Assembly: GCA_963971535.1 (NCBI GenBank) | Contig: OZ020589.1 | Span: 48,574,312-48,638,311 of the forward strand | Reading direction: 5' to 3' | DNA length: 64,000 nt | DNA from: Notolepis coatsorum | Taxonomy: Eukaryota; Chordata; Actinopteri; Aulopiformes; Paralepididae | Shown here: positions 23,737 through 35,183 of the stretch, piece after piece | Numbering within the stretch: the stretch's first letter is position 1 | Layout: every line of letters starts with the position of its first letter | The notes under the pieces: generated by a model | The model's database searches: none | The model's input: only the letters and a program-made list of their open reading frames with translations | Told to the model about the DNA's origin: nothing | Made by a program: the position numbers and the translations under genes

Positions 23737-24170
23737 ATATATATTAGGGCTGTCAAAGTGCTTTAACTTTAAAGATTAATTTAAATTATTTAAAGTGTTA
23801 CATTTCTTATCTAGATTAATCTATGGAGTGAAAAATGTTCAACGTTCTGAACTTTCAGCAGTATCTTTGCTTGTTATTTTTTTGCATAAGAAAGAGGTTT
23901 AGCTGAGTCAATGTTGATGGTTTTGTTGAACATTTGTATTTCACAGGAGAGAAACTGTATTCAAAGAAAGCTATTAAAATAGTATTTGAATCTAAATATA
24001 CTTTCTTTGTGTTGATTTTACATTAATTACATGATTTTACTCAAGTAAATATCTGTTACAAGCTTCGGTCTTAAGTAGAAAAATGTGATTTTTAATCTAG
24101 ATTAATCTAGATTAATTACAGAAAATTGTGAGATTAATTGGTAATTTTTTTTTATCTATTGACAGCACTA
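23436..24170. mobile_element. cluster of hAT-like miniature elements, two inverted
   Basis: The most complete copy is 23745-24170, with ends TAGGGCTGTCAAAG and the complement of CTATTGACAGCACTA. An inverted partial copy ends at 23590 and another direct partial copy starts at 23603. They share AACATTTTTCATTCCATAG-type sequence in opposite orientation, giving an inverted repeat of roughly 150 bp with an (AT)n core at about 23680-23732. No clear target duplication is seen. Confidence 0.7.
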
Positions 24171-24173
24171 ATA

Positions 24174-24606
24174 TACACACACATTAGGGATGTGATAATG
24201 TGTTGACTAAATTACCAACTTTTGATTGTAATCGAAAATGGGTTTATTTTTTTATTTTGTAATAGCCTTTTCAAACCATTTAAAATAAAATACTAACAGT
24301 ACTTTTTTTCAAAATGGGAGAATGTAGTTTTTCATTTTGGAAACCATTGAAATAACGAGGCGGATGTTTTAGACAACATTTTCGGAGCACTGTAATGGAG
24401 GTTGCTGTTCCGCCTTCTCACGGCTTGGTGGAAAAGCCTGTAACCTGTGGTTTGAAGATTGCGCTGCATAATGAGTACGGTATGCAGTCACACATATTCG
24501 CAAGTTCAACAACAATCGCGAAGCTCTCTGTATGTTACAGTAATGGCGAAACAGATGTTTATACAGAATTCCCCACTGATAATGTTAACAATGAAGAAGA
24601 ATCAAA
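24174..24606. other. unassigned sequence
   Basis: A plus-strand frame of 96 codons (24395-24685) begins here but continues into the LINE tail. I see no known domain. Confidence 0.35.
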
Positions 24607-24833
24607 TCAAATGTATTTGTATAGCCCAAGATCACATGGAATTGCCCCCATGAGCTTTACAAGTCAAGAAGAAACATCACAATAGATACAGAACAAAAAC
24701 CACCATAAAATCCATATATGCGACACTCCCAGACTTTCCCCAATGAAGATAAGGAACGACTCACTAAAACCTAGCAAGCACCACAGGCGACGTGGAGGAG
24801 AGAAACCTCAGATGGGCTGTTCAGAGTGGATCC
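24607..24833 (-). repeat. LINE 3' end with ATTTG-type tail
   Basis: Opposite-strand relative of 17795-18056: AAATCAAATGTATTTGTA at the tail end, GACTTTCCCCAATGAAGATA and TAGCAAGCACCACAGGCGAC in the body. Confidence 0.6.
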
Positions 24834-25829
24834 CCCTCAACAGAATGTCAGTGATGATATATGGTTGCTATGGATGATAGATGGATGGAGAATAGAACAG
24901 GCGAATAATTGGTATGTATGTATATATACATGTAATGAAACACATACATATAATGGTAGCAAAACTAGCAATAGTATCTAAAGGACATAAGAACATTTTA
25001 AAATAAATAGAGCTAACATGCGGAAAACATTGAGGCAGCAAGTACCAGTGAGGTACTGAAGTGAGGCAACAAGTATGAAGTACACAGGACAAGCTACACT
25101 TTGCTAATTATGTTAATGATTAATATTAATAACGTTAGCAGTATTAACGTGAGATTGTCTGAAGGAGTCGTCCGCCAACAAAGTTAGCCTACATCAAATG
25201 TAATTATAAAATGGATCACCATTCAATGTTATCGAAGACATGAAGAGATGGCCGTTAAATTTTACATTAAGGGCTGGGAAATTAAATTCATGAACGGTTC
25301 AAATAATAACATAGGAGATCTAAGGATGCTACCCTGCAAGCATGAGTAGGAGCTGCTGCTGCCGCCAACATGGCCGTCCCTGGAGCCCCTTAGCTATAGC
25401 TCTCGCTAGCAGGGCTAAAACTCTGCTTAGATATGGACTGCAAGACAGCAAATCTGGCGTAATATCTATTTTTTCAGCATTAATTTAGAAAGCAAAATTG
25501 TGCATAATGATTCCCAGTATAAAGAATAATAATATGCCAATAATAATAATAATATGCCAATTACGATTAATACGATCCCACTGGGACTTCCACACTTGAC
25601 AAGGCTAGCTTATAGACAGGCCTACAAGAATGCTGAACCTATCTGCATGGAATTGAATGCATGAATGCAACGAGGAGGAACCGTATGTGTTGATACACTG
25701 TGTCCATCTATTGTTTGTGTGTGCGTGTGTGTGTTCATGATGGGGTTTTGGCACACTGGTGCAGAGCAACCCATGACATTATTTCACTAAACACAGCAGT
25801 GAGAAAAGATGCCAGAAAATAACGCCCTT
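24834..25829. other. unassigned sequence
   Basis: About 1 kb with small TATG and GT runs. I see no gene or named repeat. Confidence 0.4.
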
Positions 25830-25834
25830 TTAAC

Positions 25835-25923
<89 letters not shown>
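25830..25923. repeat. (CA)n microsatellite
   Basis: About 43 CA units with one CG interruption near the start. Confidence 0.95.
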
Positions 25924-25925
<2 letters not shown>

Positions 25926-26077
25926 GAGACGCATACAGATCCCATCACCTTTCTTCATATGTGTGTGTGTCTCCTCGTGATCCCTGGGGAGCAGTGTGTG
26001 GAGGGAGCAGGTCGGACGATGTGATAGGATCAGTGTTGCTCCTCAGGAGGACAGCATTTAAAGCATCGCTTAACGTT

Positions 26078-26337
26078 CCCTCAGACCTGAGGCACCCAGA
26101 AGGAGGCTTAACCTCAGACCTGAGGCACCCAGAAGGAGGCCTAACCTCAGACCTGAGGCACCCAGACAGAGGCCTAACCTCAGACCTGAGGCACCCAGAA
26201 GGAGGCCTAACCTCAGACCTGAGGCACCCAGACAGAGGCATAACCTCAGACCTGAGGCACTCAGAAGGAGGTCTAACCTCCGATCTGAGGCACAGAAGGA
26301 GGTCTAACCTCCGATCTGAGGCACAGAAGGAGGTCTG
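26078..26337. repeat. 33-bp minisatellite, about eight units
   Basis: The unit is CCTCAGACCTGAGGCACCCA plus GAAGGAGGCCTAA. CCTCAGACCTGAGG is itself a short palindrome. Six units are 33 bp and the last two about 30 bp. Because 33 is a multiple of 3 it stays open in both directions, but I do not treat it as coding. Confidence 0.9.
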
Positions 26338-26700
26338 GGTTAAAGAAAACTACTATATTATCCATTCAAATCAATCTTCATTTGAATAATCCGAGATCGA
26401 TCTTTGAAAGAAAAAAAAGATTTAAATCGTAATTTTCTGACTATAAGCCGCGGCTTTCCCCCCCATTTTTCGACCCTGTGGCTTATATAACGGTGCGGCT
26501 AATCTATGGATTTTTACAGCTAACTGTGTGCGCTCCCTCAGCTCTGTGACCGTCAGATCAGACTCCTAAATCTGCTGCAGCAGTGCACGCCTTGCCCGCC
26601 TTGCCCCTCCTCCTCCGCCTCACATAACCACGTCAACAAACCATTACGGCAAGAGGAGTGTATGAGCAGCTCAAAGCTCCTCTTTCAACATAACTCAAGT

Positions 26701-27246
26701 TTCAAGTTCAAGTTTATTTATTAGTTGTCATACAGAAGTACAGAATACTTTTATACAAAATGCTTCTTTCTATTACGCTCCAGAGACTGTGCTAGACAAA
26801 AATAGATAAGTATAAAATAAAATAAGTATAGCAAGTAAAAATAGAAGTCACGTACGTGGACACAAGTGTTCAGTATGTACATATGTACAATGTTCAATGC
26901 AGAGTAGAAGTAACTGAGTTACCATACAATATACTAATATACTATATAGTGCAAAGCAGAAATGGGATGAGGTACAATTTACAGTAAGGTGTAATGAGGT
27001 ATGGGTTGTAGTGCAAATTCTTTACCAATAAATATAAAGTGTGTTTAGGTGTTCTAAAGTGTGTAAAGTGGGTGCTGCAGTGAGTTGTTTGTTTAAAGTG
27101 AGTGTGTGCGTGTGGATGTGTGTGCTGTGAGTGCATTTGATGGTTGTTACATAGTGTTATTGTTCGTTGAGCATCCTGATGGCCTGGGGATAGAAGCTTC
27201 TTCTGAGTCTTTCTGTGCTTGCCATGAGACTCCGGTATCGCTTGCC
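26701..27246 (-). mobile_element. L2/Rex1-type LINE family 2, 3' end insertion
   Basis: Minus strand. The tail is CAAGTTCAAGTTTATTTATT and GTTGTCATACAGAAGTACAG. The other end reaches the last RT codons, with GATGGCCTGGGGATAGAAGC matching the PQAIRLLN region of longer copies. Flanks TAACTCAAG (26692-26700) and TAACTGAAG (27247-27255) are a target duplication with one difference. Confidence 0.85.
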
Positions 27247-27378
27247 TAACTGAAGCATTAAACAAAATGACCCAGTCAACAAACTATTCACTTTAGTTTA
27301 TTAATACATGAGGCGTTGTCCGATGTTATCTAGCTAGTGATAGCTCCTGATATCATCAGTTTGGCATTCGATTTCGCA

Positions 27379-28096
27379 GGTGCTGGCTAGTGCTGGCTAA
27401 CTGGCTCGTTATGAGAGCTAACGTTGGTAGCTACTGTACCCGGCACTGGCTAACTGGCTATCGTTATGAGAGCTAACGTTGGTAGCTACTGTACCTGGCG
27501 CTGGCTAACTGGCTATCGTTATGAGAGCTAACGTTGGTAGCTACTGTACCTGGCGCTGGCTAACTGGCTCGTTATGAGAGCTAACGTTGGTAGCTACTGT
27601 ACCCGGCGCTGGCTAACTGGCTCGTTATGAGAGCTAACGTTGGTAGCTACTGTACCCGGCGCTGGCTAACTGGCTCGTTATGAGAGCTAACGTTGGTAGC
27701 TACTGTACCCGGCGCTGGCTAACTGGCTCGTTATGAGAGCTAACGTTGGTAGCTACTGTACCCGGCGCTGGCTAACTGGCTCGTTATGAGAGCTAACGTT
27801 GGTAGCTACTGTACCTGGCACTGGCTATCGTTATGAGAGCTAACGTTGGTAGCTACTGTACCTGGTGCTGGCTAACTGGCTATCGTTATGAGAGCTAACG
27901 TTGGTAGCTACTGTACCCGGTGCTGGCTAACTGGCTATCATTATGAGAGCTAACGTTGGTAGCTACTGTACCTGGCGCTGGCTAACTGGCTCGTTATGAG
28001 AGCTAACGTTGGTAGCTACTGTACCCGGCTCTGGCTCATTATGAGAGCTAACGTTGGTAGCTACTGTACCTGGCGCTGGCTAACTGGCTATCGTTC
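27379..28096. repeat. minisatellite, 13 units of about 47-57 bp
   Basis: Each unit has GAGAGCTAACGTTGGTAGCT and ACTGTACC, then GGCGCTGGCTAACTGGCT. Two length classes differ by TATCG versus TCG before TTATGAG, and variants with CCCGG or CCTGG are interspersed. Confidence 0.95.
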
Positions 28097-28309
28097 CTGT
28101 TTAAACAAAAATGTTAATAAATGGGAGCTTCCTCAAACAGCCATCTCTTTCCCGACAATCCCCTCTGTGCACGAACCCTTACATATGGTAATTAAACATT
28201 AAAACACATGTGGTTTATAGTCCAGTGCGGCTTATATATGTACACATCATTCAATTTAGCTGCTGCGGCTTATAGTCAGGTGCGGCTTATAGTGCGAAAA
28301 GTACGGTAA

Positions 28310-28470
28310 TTTACAGCATTAGTTCTCTGAGAATCTCTTTCAAGTAAAATTGGTATTGTAACTGAAATATCCCTAACTGAATGAAATTGAATCAAATCAA
28401 TTCGAATCAGTCCTATTCATACAGTGTATATACCACATTACCAACCCAGGAAGTCTGCTGCAATATCCTA
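28310..28470. other. unassigned spacer
   Basis: Short stretch between two DNA elements. I see nothing in it. Confidence 0.4.
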
Positions 28471-30250
28471 TAGGGATGTGTATGTGGTGTGGGGATGGCT
28501 GATTTAAGCTAAGTAGACCTGGGAGCAAAGCTAAGTAGACCTGGGAGCAGGTGTGGCTGCACACAGGTTAAATCTGCCCCCCCCCCCCCCACACACACAC
28601 ACACACACACACAATGAGCAGAGCCTCTTGTCATAACAGCATTCTACATCTGCTCTGGCTTGTCACATCTTGGCACTACTCTTCAATAGATTGGTCTGTG
28701 TTTATACCATCTCTGCCTGTGTCAAAGAGCTCTGTAGAAAGACACTTTTTCATGGTCGGTTAGTCGGTGATGGTCAGTGTGTCTGCCCACATTCACCAAG
28801 GCTAGAATAGATGATAATCCTTACTGTGGCATCTGGCACTCTTCCATGGAACTTGTGCTCATCATGCTAGGCTAATTTGATTGCATAAACAGAGGACACG
28901 AGTCTGCCTTGTGGACATGGTACCACGGTAGAACAACTCTGGTCCACATATCCCACACTAGACAAGAGTTTCATTAAATGTTCTTGAAGTTTGCCCCGGG
29001 GATAACGTTACATTGCAGCCAGCTACTGAGCCAAGGAAGAATAATAATAACAACAGCGCATGCGGGCCAGAGGTCAGGCAGGAACAGCGCTCCCAAGCTC
29101 GAGTGGAGCTGTTGTTTGACACAACACTCCCTCCTAGTGGCTGACATTTTTACATTTTCAGTCAAAACGGATCGTGACTTGATTGGAGGCAATAGCCTGC
29201 ATATTTGTAAAAAAAAGTTTTATAATAAAAATTTTAAAAGTCAATTTTGATCCATGTAAGTGATTATTCGGTTATTCCGTTTTTATGACGTATCCCTAAC
29301 TCTTTCTGCGCCAAACCTGAGATTTCTCGTGTTTCGAATCCGATTTCCCATTCTAAACACTCGCACGGACCTGCCTGTGTCTCCCTGGCACCGCTGCCTA
29401 CGTTAAAATTGCAATGACGATCGAATCACGACAAGTGGCAGTATCGCCTACCTTTTGAACTGGGTCTCTAAGGTGTCTCTCAGTGCCTCTGGCTGCAGGA
29501 ATCCCCTCCCCCTCAAAGTGAAGCAGTACACAGCCATCTGTTGCAGATTTGCTCGCCTGAGACCTATTGTTTTCCGTATTCTAGCCAGGCCCAATGCATA
29601 CCGGTAATGACGATCGCGATGGAACTACTGGGATTATTCATTTTGGAGTACCTTCTTACAAAGGTACGGTCTATTTTAGCGAACCTAAAACATGCTTTTG
29701 TATTGATCACAGCGTCGTATTTTACCGAACCTAAAACATGCTTTTGGTAACGATCGCAGCTTCATAAAACGACCCCCCCCCTCTTGATGATTTTGAAGTG
29801 AAGAAACATCTATATTGGTATATACCTTTTGATTTGGAAATAATCTAGGTTTCAGGCGAGCAACCCGAACGATTTGCGCATATGCATATAACACGTCATA
29901 TCTCACGATCTAGAAAACGAGACTTGATTATTTTTAAACGGGGCGATGTTTAGCGTGGAATAGCGCACAAACGAAAGTATGTAGAAATGAACTGATTTGT
30001 CCATGTTGGACTATAAATAGTGCCTGTCAAATGAGCCATACTATTGTCTCCATAGCTATAATATAGAATATATGATGGGTCCGCAAACATCGTGAAAATG
30101 GTCAATAACGCTGGCGCCAGGGAGTAAAGATGGGAAAACAGCATGGCATGAGTTTGTAAAAAAAAAAATTATAATAAAAATAATTTTAAAAGTCGACTTT
30201 GATCCCTGCAAGTGATTATTCGGTTATTCAGTTTTTATGACGTATCCCTA
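28471..30250. mobile_element. hAT element with internal duplication of its right end
   Basis: The ends TAGGGATGTGTATGTGG and the complement of GACGTATCCCTA are inverted, with an exact 8-bp duplication ATATCCTA (28463-28470, 30251-30258). The last roughly 100 bp also occurs internally at about 29195-29298, and a piggyBac-like copy lies between the two versions. A C run and CA repeat lie at about 28578-28613. Confidence 0.82.
29297..30127. mobile_element. piggyBac-like element P7, decayed ends
   Basis: Left CTAACTCTTTCTGCGCC and right GGCGCCAGGGAGTAAA are inverted but no longer perfect TTAA ends. Family features remain: CCATAGCTATAATATAGAAT is shared with P5, and a donor-like GGTACG occurs at 29663-29668. 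A region from GAACCTAAAACATGCTTTTG is repeated once in tandem (about 29680-29745). Confidence 0.65.
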
Positions 30251-30253
30251 ATA

Positions 30254-30555
30254 TCCTATGGACAGATGTTGGCCCCTGCCCTTCCCCTGTGATAAGTTAG
30301 TATGTAATCGTATGGGTTAGGGTAAGGGGCGAGGGAATGAATGTAGTCCTCACAAATGTAGTTGTGTGTATGTATGTGTGCGTGTACATTTATGCGTGTG
30401 TGTGTATACAGTATGTATGCGTGCGTGTGTATGTGTATATGTATGCCTGTGTGTGTATACAGTATGTATGCGTGCATGTAAATGTGTGCTTGTGTATGTG
30501 TGCGTGCACGTGTGTGTTATTGTTATCTTGTTGTTTTCCCTCTCTTTCTCTCTTC
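30254..30555. repeat. GT-rich variable tandem repeat
   Basis: GTGTGTATACAGTATGTATG repeats about 54 bp apart (about 30399 and 30453) within a longer GT-rich tract. The coding-length frames are low complexity. Confidence 0.75.
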
Positions 30556-30738
30556 ACGCTTCTGCAATCTGTTAATAAAATGTTCATTCAATCAATCACC
30601 GCGCAGGTTGAATGAAAATTGTATTAACAGATTGCAGAATGGGTACAATACAGTATGGCTCAATACACACAATTGTTAAGGGGATGCAGACCAGAGAAAG
30701 ACTTTCGTCTTGTTTACATCAGGGTCCCCAACTTTCAA
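30556..30738. repeat. two CR1-group LINE (family 3) 3' units, tail to tail
   Basis: A short plus-strand piece (CTGCAATCTGTTAATAAAAT with CAATCAATC, about 30560-30598) meets a minus-strand unit (about 30608-30738) that starts at the family's usual GGGGACCCTGATG point. Confidence 0.8.
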
Positions 30739-30920
30739 TTCATAATGAATTGTAAGTAAGGGTGCAATTAGCACCGTGCAATCCATTCTTTGTGGATCTA
30801 GCCCACAGTGTCATAGAACACACATAGATGTAAAGTATTCTTGCATAGATTGAACTGGTCTTGCACAAAGTGCCTGTGAGCTGCCACAGGGGCAGAGTGA
30901 CTAACCGTGAGGTGAGTGAG

Positions 30921-30990
30921 TGAGATTCAAGATTCAAGAGGTTTATTTGTCACATACATAACAGGGCATACAGTGAATTTTTTTGTGTGT
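30921..30990 (-). repeat. LINE tail with GATTCAA repeats
   Basis: GATTCAAGATTCAAGAGGTT and TATTTGTCACATACATAACA resemble the minus-strand 3' ends of the L2/Rex1-type families but with a distinct tail unit. Confidence 0.55.
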
Positions 30991-30999
30991 TTCTTCCAT

Positions 31000-31610
31000 C
31001 TTATGTGGGCTGTATGTGTGTCACACTTCTCATTTACATTAACATTGTCATGAACCAAACTCAAGGTACAGACAAAACAAGGGGGACCACACAAGTACTT
31101 GAAGTTTGTAAAGAAAAGTAATTTAATTATGCTATTTAAATATGTACAAACAAAAGAAATTAAAGAATGAATGGATCAGTAATATCAGTAATGTAGTGAG
31201 TGCATGAGTGAGTCAGTGTGTGGTGCGTGTAAATGATAATATGAGAAACAACCAAACCAAATTCAAACAAACAAAATGTCAGGACCAGCTTGGAGGAGAG
31301 ACAGGCAGACAAATGGAGAAGTCAGGCCTTTTACACAGGTGTGCCTCCTCCTCCTGACACACCTGCACAGGTGCGTCTGATTGCCAGTCTGTGGATGACA
31401 GACAGGTTAATGGAGATATCCAGGTATATCCCTGAGTCAACCTGTAGGAGAGGGATGGGGTTGTCACAACATGCAGTCCATTATTATGACCATATATGGG
31501 ATTATCAAACATGTGATGTTCCATATCACAGCAGGCATTGTGATATATGTGACATATTAAATATTGAAACTTGAAAGTCCTTATGAATATCCTGACATGT
31601 ATCTCCTCCC
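31000..31610. other. unassigned, possibly repeat-derived
   Basis: I recognise no domain. ACAGGTGTGCCTCC and similar text near 31336 has the look of dispersed repeat sequence, but I cannot assign it. Confidence 0.3.
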
Positions 31611-31639
31611 CGCACACTCCTGGTGGGAGTGCTGGTATT

Positions 31640-32200
31640 AGAAAGGTTATCTCTCAGCTGGTAGCTTATCTGTCTGCTTCCCTGCTGGGCAGAGAGCAGA
31701 ACCCTGCTAGCATGAAGCTATTAGCGCCCATTATACAGTAGATCCATGGCGAACTGATTAGCGCTGATTCAATATCTCTTTCAGGTCAATAGTGGAGCTA
31801 ATGACACTAACTGGGCTGCTCTCATGGCGTCAGAAGGACAGGATGTAACTAAAGCAAACTTGCCTTTTCAGGCTCTTCTCATCTCTTCTCTTTTCCGCAT
31901 CACTGGTCAGCAGAGGGCACTGTTGAGTTGGATTTAGTCCCGTATGTGTGTGTGAACTCTTCCCTACAGCATAACGGCATCTGTAATTTTTCTACCAGAC
32001 CAGGGCTGTCGATGAGCTAATGCAGAGCCCTCATTCTCTCTGCCCGCTCCGCATGTTATTTCCCTGTTGGTTTAAAGAGAAGGAGAATTTACTGTTTTCC
32101 GTTTTTCCCATGCTCCTTCTCGCCTCCTCAGCTTCTAAACCAACATGTAATTCATCATCAGAGTTGGGGATTATTGCATGATATGTATAACAGAAATACA
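31640..32200. promoter_or_regulatory. candidate non-repetitive regulatory stretch
   Basis: About 560 bp free of recognisable repeats and microsatellites. It contains homeodomain-type ATTA/TAAT cores: AGCTATTAGCGCCCATTATA, CTGATTAGCGCTGATTC and GAGCTAATGACACTAAC. This is only a pattern-based suspicion of a conserved non-coding element. Confidence 0.2.
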
Positions 32201-32266
32201 GTGAGGGACATGTAACACCTCTTCACAGCCAATATGAAGTATGGGTAATAATACTGAGTACTTACC

Positions 32267-32511
32267 TGATCCTGTAGTATCCTATTACTGAACAGAATAG
32301 AGTTAGACCATTCGTTTGATCCTGTACTATTGTATTACTGAACAGCATAGTTAGACCTTTAGTTTGATCCTGTACTATTGTATTACTGAACAGTATATAG
32401 TTAGACCATTAGTTTGATCCTGTACTATTGTATTACTGAACAGCATATAGTTAGACCATTAGTTTGATCCTGTACTATTGTATTACTGAACAGCATATAG
32501 TTAGACCATTA
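32267..32511. repeat. 50-bp tandem array, about five units
   Basis: The unit is GATCCTGTACTATTGTATTA plus CTGAACAGCATATAGTTAGA plus CCATTAGTTT. A further unit resumes at 33369-33420, so the array has been split by an insertion. Confidence 0.92.
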
Positions 32512-33368
32512 GTTAGACCAGGGGTTCCCAAACTTTTCAGGCCGCGACCCCCAAATAACGGTGTCAGAGAGACGCGACCCCCACTATTATAGGAGGTAAA
32601 AAAAAAATTATAAATGGAAATGTATGGTTGAAACATGCACACGTTCAAACGCACACACACTAATAAGCATTGGAGGCTTTTAACCAGGGCCGGACTGGGG
32701 AAATCATTCAGGCCAGGAAATATAGTGCAAAATATAGCCCGAGTCAGGCCACTTTTTAAGCAGGGGGTCTGGGGGTCCCCCACCAGGAAATGTCTTGTTA
32801 CAAAGACTTCATTTCCTGCATTGTGGTGCAGGAATTTTTTTATTTGTACCCTTTAAATGCCAGTGTTTGTGATGGCATCACAAATTATTGTTAAAAAACA
32901 GGCTAGCATATGTATGATTAGCAACAACACTGATTTTGATGGATTTTCAGTTTTTTTGTAATGTCAGGTTGAAAATAATACAATCTTTTATTCAACTTCA
33001 GCCCTGATTATAACACCACATATTCATTTTATAATTCTAACCCTTTAAATGCCAGTGTGTGTGATGGCATATATTTGCAATATATCAAATGCAAAGTAGA
33101 TTTTTCTGGGGGGGATTATTACAGGCTAGCATGTGTCAATGATTAGCAACAACAGTTTTTTGTAAGGGTCCCGCCTCCACCAATCACATGCGGCTCCCTT
33201 TGTGTGTGTGTGTGAGAGCAAGAGAGATAGTTCTCCAACTTGCGTGAGTTGCAGTGATCTCCTGGTTGTTCCCCACCTAGGTTATTGCGCTGCTGCAACT
33301 AGAAACACTGGCCTGGCCTGCTTCTAAGTTCAGTGGCCTGACTGCATACATTTTTTTTTTATTAAAAA
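32512..33368. mobile_element. hAT-like sequences inserted in the tandem array
   Basis: CAGGGGTTCCCAAACTTTTC (32519) followed by GCGACCCCC is a hAT-type end. A second end, CAGGGCCGGACTGGGG, starts near 32686. Two direct copies of about 100 bp, each starting CCCTTTAAATGCCAGTGT, lie at about 32848 and 33043. Right boundaries and target duplications are not resolved. Confidence 0.55.
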
Positions 33369-33829
33369 TGTATCCTGTACTATTGTATTACTGAACAGCA
33401 TATAGTTAGACCATTAGTTTGAGTCATTGGAAAAAAATATTGAGTTAGAATCGAGTGGATTTTTCATAGATGTCTGATTGGGGAAATTCCAATACCCATT
33501 ATAGCTTATTATCAAGTATCAATACTAGTGTAATAATACAAAGTGTAATACCAGTGTAAATGACAGTAGTCTTATTACGGATCATCTATATTCCATTACA
33601 ATGCGAGTATTTCATTGTATTCACAGTAAGATTTTGTATACTATTTGTATGGCGACTGTCCAAACATTTATGTAGTCACCGAGAGACTAAACCGGGGAAA
33701 TAATTATACCTGCTCTGCTGATGATGAGCATCCAAAGCAAACTCCATTCTTCTTCAGGAACTCCATCTTCTCACTGTGAGCTCTCCTCTCCAATAGAGTG
33801 CATGACTTCAGTGTGTGTCCACCCTCTTT

Positions 33830-34480
33830 TAGAGCCATATGAAATCCGTTTTATTTTTTTCCAAATTCCATTTAATTTTTTTCCAAATTCTGTTTTTTCC
33901 GTTTTAATATTTCAGAATTCTGTATTTTGCTTTGTACGCTCATTTTACCATCAGAAATAGTGTCTAATAAGTGGGAATTAATAAATGTCCACAATTTAAT
34001 AATATCTTACAGTCCATTTAATAGGGCTGTCTTAAATACTTCGAAGCTTCGCATGGGATTCGAATATGAAAATAAAATTTTATTATTAAAAAATATAAAG
34101 ATATAAATGATATATATATTTTTTTTTTGCAAAATCAACTCTGCCTCTCTTTGTTAACTACAACAAGCAATGCTGTCTGTTATTTAAGATGAGGTCGGAC
34201 TCAGCACTGACAGATTTGTGTTCATTGTGCTGCTTTTATAAAGCCTCAAATGACGGCTTCATGAAAGCAAAGTGTTTTGTTTGTCTAAGATTTAAAAAGG
34301 TTTAAACTTTACAGCACTGACAAAGTTGAACAAAGTGCTGTACAAGTCCCACAACATTAAAAAATATATATATATATTATAATTTTTATTTTATTTTTTA
34401 TTTACAGTTGATTCCATTTTTATTGCTCAATTCCGCGATTCCGTCCGCGATTCCGTGATCGCGGATTTCATATGGCTCTA
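33830..34480. mobile_element. hAT miniature element in BEL/Pao copy 2
   Basis: Perfect 19-bp inverted ends TAGAGCCATATGAAATCCG and an exact 8-bp duplication CCCTCTTT (33822-33829, 34481-34488). The body is AT-rich with (TA)n runs and no coding sequence. Confidence 0.92.
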
Positions 34481-35183
34481 CCCTCTTTGCACCCTCATAT
34501 CCATCCTTAACTCCGTTTTCCCAATGAGCATCTCTTTCAATTGTGGAAAACGTTGTGGCAACCCTACTCCCTCTAGCCTGAAGACGAGGCACAGGTCTAG
34601 CTCTGCCACTTTCCTTGAAAGCCCCCATCATTGGACCATCTTGTATGTCTCCAAATACAGGGTCTGTAGCGATTTTCACTTCACGCTCAATAAAAGTCAC
34701 AATATCAGTAAACATAGCACGTTTGCGATGTCTTTCCTGGATGTTACATGCTTCTGTTCACCACTTGTCCCTCAGCTTATAGGGCAACTTCTTGATGACA
34801 GCAAGCATGTTTGCAGATGTGTTCAAGTCACATAGGTTATACACATCTTTCATGGCATTGCAGCATCCGCATAAGAATAGGCTGTATGCTTGTAAGGGAT
34901 TTCCCATCCTTCGACTTAATAGCTGGCCATGCAAATATTTTGTCCATGTAAGCGGATGCTATGACATGCTCATTTCCAAAGTGTTCCTGGAGTAAAGCCT
35001 TCGCGTAGCATATCCAGTGACATCAGTCATGTGTTGACAACTGCTGACTAGCTGTTTAGGCTGACCCCTGGTGTATTGCTCCAGATAGTGCAGGCAATCA
35101 ACAGCATTGTCAGTCCTCCCTTCTATGGTCTGTTCAAAGGACTGCATAAAGCCACGGTTTTGCTCTGCGAAGATTGTGTATAC

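Larger units (their letters stand above)
26424..28309. mobile_element. terminal-inverted-repeat DNA element with ATAAGCCGC ends
   Basis: Left end CGTAATTTTCTGACTATAAG and CCGCGG; the right end is the complement, GCGGCTTATAGTGCGAAAAG and TACGGTAA. Subterminal GCGGCTTATA motifs recur at both ends. Its superfamily is not assigned and I cannot see a clean target duplication. A LINE family 2 tail and a 13-unit minisatellite lie inside. Confidence 0.65.

Noticed and set aside
24395-24685. 96-codon frame starting MEVAVPPSHGLVEKP
   Set aside because: The second half is a LINE tail; no known domain or splice context.
26078-26337. CRISPR-like regular repeat
   Set aside because: Contiguous units without unique spacers, in a vertebrate sequence. 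It is a minisatellite; the arrays at 27.4 and 63.1 kb were rejected for the same reason.
25961-26389. 142-codon frame with repeated SDLRHPEGGLT
   Set aside because: The 33-bp minisatellite stays open by its length; the opposite strand is open too. No gene evidence.
29195-30250. The 100-bp direct repeats read as LTRs of a small retroelement
   Set aside because: The outer copy ends exactly at a hAT terminus with an 8-bp duplication, and the sequence between contains a piggyBac-like copy. No TG...CA boundaries fit.
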